Source: JACPKO01 sp964406775
Lineage (GTDB): Bacteria > Patescibacteriota > Microgenomatia > Daviesbacterales > UBA10151
DNA: 44,747 nucleotides
Assembly: GCA_964406775.1 (NCBI GenBank)
Contig: CAYOSW010000010.1
Location: 1 to 44,747 of the forward strand
Direction of reading: 5' to 3'
The notes under the pieces are model-generated. The model did no database searches. It saw only the letters and a program-made list of their open reading frames with translations, and was not told where the DNA came from. The position numbers and the translations under genes were made by a program. Shown piece by piece: positions 15,417-21,296 of the stretch (positions are counted from its first letter, which is position 1; the number at the start of each line of letters is the position of its first letter).

Positions 15417-16722
15417 CTAACCAAAAATTGAACCTAACATCTCTTCCCAATCGAAATCAAATTCGAATTCTCCTCCAATTCCGGCTTGGTTTGAGTTGAA
15501 CTGGTTAACTACTTCTGAGTCAACTCCGGCGTCTCCGGTCTCGATCGCAGGATCGTGGCCTTCAGAACCTCCAGTGTTATCTTCAGCTTCGTTATCTCCG
15601 GTCTGTGCATTTAACTCGTCGAGTTCGTTTTCAAGGTCAGCAGCGTTGTCTTGGAAGACTCCGTTGTCCTTACCGCTTGAAAGATCTAAATCGATTTTAT
15701 TATCTGTGTCAGAACCGTTGTCTGCGATTTTTGCTGTCAAATCATCGAAAAGACAATCGCATCCGAGTTCAGCCCAGTTGAAGTTGCCTACATTAGCTAC
15801 GAGAGAACCAACCTCAGCGTCTCCGGTTTCAATTGAAACCTCTCCGCNNNNNNNNNNNNNNNNNNNNNNNNNNNNNNNNNNNNNNNNNNNNNNNNNNNNN
15901 NNNNNNNNNNNNNNNNNNNNNNNNNNNNNNNNNNNNNNNNNNNNNNNCTGTGTTGTCATTTGCATCGTTGTCTCCAGTTTCTGCATCAACATCGACTTTA
16001 TTGTCGACATCTGCATCATTATTCTGAGTGACTACGTTCTCGCTAGTTAAGTCTGCATAGATATCATTATCGGAATCTGTTCCGTTTCCTAATATCCAAA
16101 GGCTTAATGAGCTACCTTCGCTATCTCCTCCTCCGATTTTAGCGAAGTTGGAATTAACAAAGTTCAATACGCCTACGCTAACCTCTGAATCACCGGTCTC
16201 AACTGAAACATCACCATTGGTGTTGTCCTCAGCATCGTTATTTCCGGTTTTTCCATCTACGTAAACCTTATTCTCAACATCTGCGTTGTTATCTTGGTAA
16301 ACTCCGTTAGAAGCTTCCTGATCTAAATCAACTTTGTTGTCGGAATCAGATCCGTTGTCAGCGATTTTTACTGATGTATCACCTTTAGTGCAGCAGTCAA
16401 TAGAGGCTGAGTTTGAATTCAGCATATTTTTAACTGCGACAGCTACATCTGAATCACCGGTTTTGATTTTTACGTCTCCGCCTGTGTTGTCATTTGCATC
16501 GTTGTCTCCAGTTTCTGCATCAACATCGACTTTATTTGTAACGTTAGCTGTGTTGTTTTGAACGACAGTTGCAGTTTTAGTAAGGTTGATGTTTGCGGTA
16601 TTGTTTGAATCAGTACCGTTGCCTGAAAGAGTGATAGTTGTTGCTGCAAAAGCAGGGGTTGCAAAGGAGTTTAATAATAAAGCTCCTGTTGCTACTGCTG
16701 TTGCTATTCTTTTATTTATCAT
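15417..16722 (-). CDS. Secreted 'NTGD' repeat protein, interrupted by an assembly gap
   Basis: The gene starts at ATG 16720-16722 behind a very strong ribosome binding site (GGGAGGAGGTG) and has a signal peptide ending ATPAFA-ATT. An in-frame GTG at 16734 would lie in the ribosome binding site and is rejected. At least four repeats follow, with units such as TGDNDANDNTGGDVKIKTGD. Cys pairs (IDCCTKGD, GCDCLFDD) lie between repeats. The protein ends with an acidic, Phe/Trp-rich tail (FEFDFDWEEMLGSIFG) with no sorting signal or membrane segment. The 100-N gap changes the reading frame, which is expected because the gap length is arbitrary; both sides clearly belong to one protein. First gene of the minus-strand surface operon. 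Confidence 0.8.
15848..15947. other. Scaffold gap of 100 N
   Basis: Exactly 100 N occur inside a repeat-protein gene. The right edge of the gap coincides with the first base of a 55-base perfect repeat, so the gap probably marks an unresolved repeat whose true length is unknown. Confidence 0.98.
15948..16002 (-). repeat. 55-base perfect direct repeat, copy next to the gap
   Basis: This stretch is identical to 16482-16536, 534 bases away. Both encode the same repeat core (VDVDAETGDNDANDNT) in one protein. Confidence 0.9.
16482..16536 (-). repeat. 55-base perfect direct repeat, second copy
   Basis: Identical to 15948-16002. Identity at DNA level, not only protein level, points to recent duplication or gene conversion within the repeat array. 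Confidence 0.9.
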
Positions 16723-16782
16723 GTGTTGTTTCACCTCCTCCCTTTTTTATCCCTGGTGTTGGGAACACTTCAAAGTAAGTAT

Positions 16783-16845
16783 CCTGAGAAAGAAAGTCAT
16801 CATCCCCGACAAGGTCGGGCGGCAGATAGAATGTCTCTTCTCAGG
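16783..16845 (-). promoter_or_regulatory. Structured 5' leader of the repeat-protein operon
   Basis: CCTGAGAA and TTCTCAGG form an eight-pair outer stem about 60 bases apart, with an inner hairpin CCCGAC/GTCGGG. It lies 60 bases before the ribosome binding site of the first minus-strand repeat gene. No known riboswitch class is recognised. The 466-base region 16723-17188 holds only this structure and the terminator at 16879-16944, and no gene is seen in it. Confidence 0.45.
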
Positions 16846-16878
16846 TCCGCCTGCTCTTTTTGGATTACTCCAGAAAGT

Positions 16879-16944
16879 CAAAAAAACGGAGGCCCTCTTG
16901 CAATCTATTGGCAGTTAAGCCTGATTGTAAGATAGCCTCCGTTT
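16879..16944 (-). terminator. Terminator-like attenuator in the leader of the repeat operon
   Basis: On the minus strand AAACGGAGGC and GCCTCCGTTT form a ten-pair stem followed by a run of seven T. The unusually long loop contains a second hairpin (CAATC-A-GGC/GCC-AATA-GATTG). It lies upstream of the repeat-protein gene with no other minus-strand gene between, which suggests regulated read-through, or else the end of the DUF2292-like gene's transcript. Confidence 0.6.
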
Positions 16945-17188
16945 GCGGTCGTCTATCGCTTCTATTTACTTTTTAACATATAGTTTTTATCTTCTTTGCG
17001 GAATATAAAAAACTATATTTGTTACTTGATATTATCTATTGGGATAACCCTTGTCAATAGGTTAGTAATCAATTTTATCCGTAACTTTTGACTTCATATT
17101 TATTACTATATCTTTGATACTTGAAATTGTCATAGCCTATTAAAAAACATTTTACGACTACCGGCGTTGTGAAGCGAGAGTACGCCCC

Positions 17189-17419
17189 CTAATTTTGAAA
17201 TTTAAGAGTAATTTCTTCGTTTTTCATTCCCGGGCGGTTTGTCTTGCTTATGGTTTTTGTTTGCGGTTTAATTTTCTTGATTTTTTTAATAATTCTTTGG
17301 GTAATCTGAGTAATTTGTCCGTCCTCAAGGTAAACTTCAACGCTACCATACATATTACTGTCCATAGCTTTGTTAATAATATTTAAGAGATCAGTGGTCG
17401 GATTTTGTTTCGGATCCAT
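17189..17419 (-). CDS. Small DUF2292/YezD-like protein
   Basis: The 76-residue protein has the core YGSVEVYLEDGQITQITQRI, which matches the YezD-like (DUF2292) pattern 'yGsV.i.v.dG.v.qIe'. The remaining C-terminal part is basic and polar. Family function is unknown. It follows the DUF4352-like gene by 14 bases and is probably cotranscribed with it. Confidence 0.6.
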   Translation of the reverse strand: MDPKQNPTTDLLNIINKAMDSNMYGSVEVYLEDGQITQITQRIIKKIKKIKPQTKTISKTNRPGMKNEEITLKFQN

Positions 17420-17433
17420 CTTAGGGCTAAATT

Positions 17434-18018
17434 TTAGAAATTAATATCAACCGTTGTTTTATCGCCTTTAATTTCACCTATTTTAAGCTTGATATTTTTA
17501 TCGCTTTCACTGATTGCAAAACCGACCCTAGTAGGTTTTACGGAAATAGCGTCAACTACAACAGGGTCGTTGTGAATGCTGGGGGAAAGAGGCTCATTTT
17601 CGTTGTTGTTAACAAAAAGTCTTGCGTAATCTTTTGTGTTCATTGAAATTGTTTTACTACTATCGTTAGTTATTTTAAGGTTAAGAATCAGGAAGACTCT
17701 ACCCTTAACAGCGTATGCTTTTTTACCTTTGATAATTATCTCGTCTCTTAACTCAACATTTTCTATTGTATATTTGATTTCGCCGACTGTTTCGTTCTTC
17801 TCATCTTTTAATGGGAACTTAAACTCCCGGTTTAAGGGTAAAGTTTTCAAAGCGTCTTTTAAAACAGCTTTGTCGCTGCTAGAAATAGATTTTGATGCAC
17901 CTGAACTGAAAGGATTAAATCTAACAAAAAGAAAAATTGCTACCAGGAGAACTGCGCCTATAATTACGTAAGTTCTTATTTTTGAATTGTTGAAGCGTCT
18001 TAAATAATTTCTTTCCAT
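17434..18018 (-). CDS. Membrane-anchored DUF4352-like protein
   Basis: One membrane segment (about residues 17-33) precedes an extracytoplasmic domain of about 150 residues. The middle part (KAYAVKGRVFLILNLKITNDSSKTISMNTKDYARLFV) follows the DUF4352/MPT63-like immunoglobulin pattern: a strand 'f.vv.l.i.N.s...' followed by '...d..l...dg'. Such domains are common in Gram-positive lipoproteins of unknown role. No lipobox Cys is present, so it is held by the N-terminal helix. It lies upstream of the DUF2292-like gene and downstream of the obg cluster on the same strand. Confidence 0.65.
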   Translation of the reverse strand: MERNYLRRFNNSKIRTYVIIGAVLLVAIFLFVRFNPFSSGASKSISSSDKAVLKDALKTLPLNREFKFPLKDEKNETVGEIKYTIENVELRDEIIIKGKKAYAVKGRVFLILNLKITNDSSKTISMNTKDYARLFVNNNENEPLSPSIHNDPVVVDAISVKPTRVGFAISESDKNIKLKIGEIKGDKTTVDINF

Positions 18019-18069
18019 CAGTTATAAGGAGGCAGTGTCCGGCAGTGGGAGCGATCCTAGCAGAGGAGC

Positions 18070-18579
18070 TTAGGATCTGTCAACGGTTATTGTAACTATT
18101 GATGCATTTTGATCCTTTTTGATAGTGATATCAATTTTTTCACCCGGTTTTACCGCGCTCAACTTGTTTAAAACAGATCCGTTAGTGCTTGTCTGGGTAA
18201 AGGATTTCGCATTAAAGCTGGAGGATCTGATTTTCTCTTTATACCACTCGGTTACTTTTGATGCGCTATCCTTGCTTTCCAATTCAAGTTTTGAACTTTC
18301 TGTTTTAATTTCTGTCGACCCAGGATAAACATAACTGTCAAGAGGAGCGGGGGAAGGAACCGGGGTTGCAGCCTGACTGGCAATTTGAGGAGTATAAATC
18401 TCACCCGATTCAGTTGAGGTATAGACCTCTTTATCCGCCATAGATGAATTGTTTGAATCCTTTTCCCAAGCCGAGCTGGGAAAGCCCGTTCTGTGATTGT
18501 TATAAAAAACCGCCACTGCCCCTGTTACCAGAATTATTACTATCACCCCTATGGTTATATTAGGTGTATGCCTTTTCAT
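18070..18579 (-). CDS. Membrane-anchored protein with a small C-terminal domain
   Basis: The 169-residue protein has an N-terminal membrane segment (about residues 8-26), a Ser/Thr/Pro linker and a domain of about 80 residues with YVYPGSTEIKTESS, VTEWYKEKIRSSSF and ITIKKDQNASIVTITV. The order 'yPGS...V..WY...L....' resembles a small alpha/beta domain often found in anchored bacterial proteins of unknown function. Its ATG overlaps the obg stop codon (ATGA), so it is translationally coupled to obg. A role in the envelope is inferred from topology only. Confidence 0.55.
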   Translation of the reverse strand: MKRHTPNITIGVIVIILVTGAVAVFYNNHRTGFPSSAWEKDSNNSSMADKEVYTSTESGEIYTPQIASQAATPVPSPAPLDSYVYPGSTEIKTESSKLELESKDSASKVTEWYKEKIRSSSFNAKSFTQTSTNGSVLNKLSAVKPGEKIDITIKKDQNASIVTITVDRS

Positions 18580-19529
18580 AACAAACTTATCAGATTTTCT
18601 ATACTTTCTAGATTATATACCGAAACTGCAACTATTTGTTTGCCCAACTTTTTCAGCTCTGCCTTCAATTCTTCGATTCCAGCTTCATCCGTAAGATCGG
18701 ACTTAGTTAAGATTATCATCTCCTTCTTGCGTTTTAAAGACGGATTAAAACTGGCGAGTTCTTTTGAGACTGTGTGATATTCGTTAATGGGATCTACTGA
18801 ATCGCAAGGGATACAATGGAGAAGAATTCTTACCTTTTCTATGTGTTTTAAGAATTTAAGACCGAGTCCTTTACCCTGATTTGCGCCTTCTATAATTCCC
18901 GGGATATCAGCGATTATTTTTCTTTTTTTGTGGGAAATATTCATAATTCCCAAATTAGGCTCAAGTGTTGTGAATGCATATGCTCCGACTTTCGCATTAG
19001 CTGAAGTCAGCTCGTTAAGTAGGGAGCTTTTGCCTGAGTTTGGTAATCCGATTAGTCCGATGTCAGCGATCAACTTAATGTGCAGTTTCAGACGCCTGAA
19101 TTCTCCTTCAAGACCTGGCTGTGCATATTCTGGGGTTGTGTTTCTGGAAGAACGGAACTCGGAATTGCCTCTTCCTCCCAAACCCCCTTTGCAGATCAGC
19201 AAAGTTTCTCCGTCCTTTTCTAAAAAAAATTTTTCTCCGGTTTCAAGATCGGTTATCTCCGTTTGTGCAGGAACCGGGATTACCGTATCCGGAGCATTTT
19301 TACCGAATTTGCGATTGGACATACCTGGTTGTCCGTTTTCAGCGGTAATTTTACGGTGATTTAAAAAAAAGCCGAGAGTTGAAACAGAATCAGATGCAGT
19401 TAAATATACATCTCCGCCTTTGCCTCCATTACCTCCGTCGGGACCCGTTTCGCGCACCTTAAAAAATGACACACGCCCTGGTCCGCCGTGACCAGCTTTT
19501 ACCTCTGCTTCAGCTTCATCAATAAACAT
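18576..19529 (-). CDS. obgE: Obg-family GTPase, short form
   Basis: Obg/CgtA GTPases act in assembly of the large ribosomal subunit. The N-terminal glycine-rich Obg fold is clear (VKAGHGGPGRVSF, GPDGGNGGKGGDVYL). The G domain has GLPNSGKSSLLN (G1), FTTLEPNLG (switch I), DIPGIIEGANQGKGLG (G3) and TKSD (G4). With 317 residues it stops soon after the G domain and lacks the C-terminal OCT domain of Bacillus-type Obg. The start ATG 19527-19529 lies six bases after a TAGAAT box. It heads a minus-strand group with the anchored protein at 18070-18579. Confidence 0.93.
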   Translation of the reverse strand: MFIDEAEAEVKAGHGGPGRVSFFKVRETGPDGGNGGKGGDVYLTASDSVSTLGFFLNHRKITAENGQPGMSNRKFGKNAPDTVIPVPAQTEITDLETGEKFFLEKDGETLLICKGGLGGRGNSEFRSSRNTTPEYAQPGLEGEFRRLKLHIKLIADIGLIGLPNSGKSSLLNELTSANAKVGAYAFTTLEPNLGIMNISHKKRKIIADIPGIIEGANQGKGLGLKFLKHIEKVRILLHCIPCDSVDPINEYHTVSKELASFNPSLKRKKEMIILTKSDLTDEAGIEELKAELKKLGKQIVAVSVYNLESIENLISLL

Positions 19530-19535
19530 ATATGT

Positions 19536-19541
19536 ATTCTA
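19536..19541 (-). promoter_or_regulatory. -10 box six bases before the obg start
   Basis: TAGAAT on the minus strand is followed by six bases and ATG, predicting a leaderless obg message. No convincing -35 box is seen at the right distance. Confidence 0.4.
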
Positions 19542-19598
19542 CTCTAATTCGCATTTAAAAGTTGTATTATTAGTTTAGAATTAGAAATTTAACTTATT

Positions 19599-20240
19599 AT
19601 GTTTAAAACTGCCCTTATGCTTTTACCGGTTTTTCTTATTGCGGCTTTAGCCTTTTGGCTCATCTTTCCGGGAAAAAATCCGCAGTTTTTAGTAAGTAAC
19701 GAGAAGGTATCGGTCTCAGAAGACGGCGGACAAAATTTAGATTTACTGAACAATAAATTAAGCCTTCTCGAAAATAAGGTAAATCAGCTCGAAGGATCAA
19801 ATTCGGCACTCCTTTCGAAAATTTCCGGACTGGAAGCAGGAAAGAGCGGAACAACTCCTCAGGTTGCTTCCAATAAAACTCCGGTTTTAATTCCCATCAA
19901 CCCGGGCGGTTCGGTTAATTCTACGTCCTGGACTAATCTTACATCCGGTTCAATTACGGTTGATCCTGCGAGTTTTCCCGGTTACAAAAATGCGTACCTG
20001 ATTATCAACCTCTCGGTGTATCAGGGACAGGGGACTGCTTACGCACAACTCGTTAATACAGCAAATACTTTAGCAATCATTCCTTCTCAGGTTTCAACAG
20101 GATCTTTCTCTCCGGTAAGTTTAACCTCGCAGGGATTCAAACTGCCCACAGGCTCAAATACCTACACAATTCAGCTTTACACCCAAGTCTCGGGGTACCC
20201 TGCTCAAGCAGCAGACAGTTATCTACAAATTACATACTGA
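19599..20240 (+). CDS. Anchored coiled-coil protein with C-terminal beta domain
   Basis: The 213-residue protein has an N-terminal membrane segment (residues about 4-24), a short coiled coil (LDLLNNKLSLLENKVNQLEG... about residues 44-72), a linker and a C-terminal domain of about 115 residues rich in Thr, Ser, Gly and aromatic residues (GYKNAYLIINLSVYQGQGTAY, NTYTIQLYTQVSG). This looks like an extracytoplasmic beta-sandwich. The family is not recognised. It is divergent from obg, with about 70 bases between starts. A trimeric or dimeric stalk carrying a binding head is one possible reading. Confidence 0.6.
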   Translation: MFKTALMLLPVFLIAALAFWLIFPGKNPQFLVSNEKVSVSEDGGQNLDLLNNKLSLLENKVNQLEGSNSALLSKISGLEAGKSGTTPQVASNKTPVLIPINPGGSVNSTSWTNLTSGSITVDPASFPGYKNAYLIINLSVYQGQGTAYAQLVNTANTLAIIPSQVSTGSFSPVSLTSQGFKLPTGSNTYTIQLYTQVSGYPAQAADSYLQITY

Positions 20241-20321
20241 GATCTAACCAAATCTATTGACTTCTTTAAAAGATACTGATTAAACTGAAAAAGAGTTTAA
20301 AGAAAGGCGGTGATTTTACAA

Positions 20322-20540
20322 ATGGATCCAATGAATGGAAACAACGGAGGTGCTCCTGCGCCAGATCCGATGGGAACACCCGCTCCAGCAGCACCTATGC
20401 CCGGAGCGCCTGAGGCGCCGGCACAACCTGCCTGGACACCGCCTGCAGCACCGACACCAACACCCGCAACACCTGAGACTCCTGCAGACCCTGCAGGCAA
20501 TCCGGGAGGAGCACCTGGTGGAGGAACACCTGCTGCTTAA
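20322..20540 (+). CDS. Short Pro/Ala/Gly-rich peptide
   Basis: A 72-codon frame starts at ATG 20322 behind AAAGGCGGTG, a near-perfect ribosome binding site; the in-frame GTG at 20310 is part of that site. The product is almost entirely Pro, Ala, Gly and Thr (DPMGTPAPAAPMPG) with no hydrophobic segment or signal. Such composition suggests an extended chain; it may stay in the cytosol. Strong translation signals and a following terminator argue that it is a real, well expressed gene. No function can be suggested. Confidence 0.6.
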   Translation: MDPMNGNNGGAPAPDPMGTPAPAAPMPGAPEAPAQPAWTPPAAPTPTPATPETPADPAGNPGGAPGGGTPAA

Positions 20541-20573
20541 GGATTTTTTCAGCTTTGCTGAAAAGATAAAAAT

Positions 20574-20648
20574 AATCTCCCCTGACATTTTGCTTAACGA
20601 AAGGCTTAGAGCTATTTGTACAAAAAGCAAAAAATAGGGGAGATTTTT
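20574..20648 (+). terminator. Long-stem terminator after the Pro/Ala-rich peptide
   Basis: AATCTCCCCT and AGGGGAGATT form a ten-pair stem with a T-run after it. A second paired block (ATTTTGCTT/AAGCAAAA) lies inside, so the whole 75-base segment is one long hairpin. Confidence 0.75.
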
Positions 20649-20714
20649 CGAAGTTATGATCAACTTGCCTTTTGAGCTAAGAATTCGTAAAATTGCTGGT
20701 GTGAAATTTGACTA

Positions 20715-20743
20715 TGCCACAAACAACTGCGTTCGTTGTGGCA
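20715..20743 (+). repeat. Acceptor-stem copy upstream of tRNA-Phe
   Basis: TGCCACAA and TTGTGGCA flank a 13-base loop. The arms are identical to the acceptor-stem strands of the tRNA-Phe gene 35 bases downstream. TTGTGGCAGATT (20736-20747) is also a perfect 12-base inverted repeat of AATCTGCCACAA (20773-20784), which enters the tRNA. Confidence 0.7.
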
Positions 20744-20777
20744 GATTCTTATTTAAAGATTTACACTGATGTAATCT

Positions 20778-20850
20778 GCCACAATAGCCAAGGTGGTCAA
20801 GGCGGGCGCCTGAAGAGCGTCTTATCCGGGTTCGACTCCAGGTTGTGGCA
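20778..20850 (+). tRNA. tRNA-Phe (anticodon GAA)
   Basis: A 73-base cloverleaf can be drawn: acceptor GCCACAA/TTGTGGC with discriminator A, D arm GCC/GGC with a GG-containing loop, anticodon stem GGCGC/GCGTC with one G-T pair, loop CTGAAGA with anticodon GAA at 20812-20814, and a T arm with TTCGACT. The T stem CCGGG/CCAGG has one G-A mismatch and position 37 is G, both unusual. CCA is not encoded. Perfect ten-base inverted repeats TTTACACTGA (20760-20769) and TCAGTGTAAA (20864-20873) surround the gene. Confidence 0.75.
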
Positions 20851-20878
20851 CACTTCACTGCGTTCAGTGTAAACAGGT

Positions 20879-21142
20879 ATGGAAATATACGTTTACATTA
20901 TTGAGTGTAGCGATAAGAGTTTTTATACGGGTATAACTTGGAATTTGCAAAAAAGGATGCTTGAGCATAATAACGGCTTGAATGTTTCTACTAAAAGTAA
21001 AATTCCAGTTGAACTTGTTTACTGGGAGAAATTCCCGGATAGAATGGGTGCAGCAAAAAGAGAAAAAGAGATTAAAGGTTGGAGTAGGGTAAAGAAAAGT
21101 AGTCTAATAGAAAAGTTTACATTGAGCCGGCGTAGCCGGTGA
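20879..21142 (+). CDS. GIY-YIG nuclease-superfamily protein (UPF0213/YhbQ-like)
   Basis: The 87-residue protein starts YVYIIECSDKSFYTGITWNLQKRMLEHNNG, the GIY-YIG motif in its common 'YVYILxCxDGSxYTG' form with the Arg and His that follow. KIPVELVYWEKFPDRMGAAKREKEIKGWSR completes the single-domain family. Members occur very widely as stand-alone proteins; nuclease activity on structured DNA has been reported for some, but the role is unclear. It lies between tRNA-Phe and tRNA-Gly, with only three bases to the latter, perhaps in one transcript with them. Confidence 0.88.
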   Translation: MEIYVYIIECSDKSFYTGITWNLQKRMLEHNNGLNVSTKSKIPVELVYWEKFPDRMGAAKREKEIKGWSRVKKSSLIEKFTLSRRSR

Positions 21143-21145
21143 AAT

Positions 21146-21217
21146 GCGGGAGTAGCTCAGTGGTAGAGCGTCTCGTTGCCAACGAGAATGTCGAGGGTTC
21201 AAATCCCTTCTCCCGCT
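21146..21217 (+). tRNA. tRNA-Gly (anticodon GCC)
   Basis: The cloverleaf is regular: acceptor GCGGGAG/CTCCCGC, D arm GCTC/GAGC, anticodon stem TCTCG/CGAGA with loop TTGCCAA (GCC at 21178-21180), T arm GAGGG-TTCAAAT-CCCTT, discriminator T. CCA is not encoded. Confidence 0.97.
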
Positions 21218-21225
21218 CTTTTAAA

Positions 21226-21248
21226 AAAACCGGCTCTAAGCCGGTTTT
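21226..21248 (+). terminator. Terminator after tRNA-Gly
   Basis: AAAACCGGCT, loop CTA and AGCCGGTTTT form a ten-pair stem ending in T residues, nine bases after the tRNA. Confidence 0.85.
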
Positions 21249-21296
21249 ACTTTGAATAAACTCAGGAAACAATGCGGAAGAATCTTTGCTAAACAC

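Noticed and set aside
15337..15450. Longer start of the 801-residue repeat protein (at 15450)
   Set aside because: The extra 38 residues overlap the preceding gene and come before a clear signal peptide that begins at ATG 15336.
16879..16960. A cyclic-di-GMP (GEMM) riboswitch in the leader of the minus-strand surface operon
   Set aside because: GCAAAC and GGCTTAAC look vaguely similar, but the two-helix core and tetraloop-receptor of GEMM cannot be drawn; kept only as an unclassified leader.
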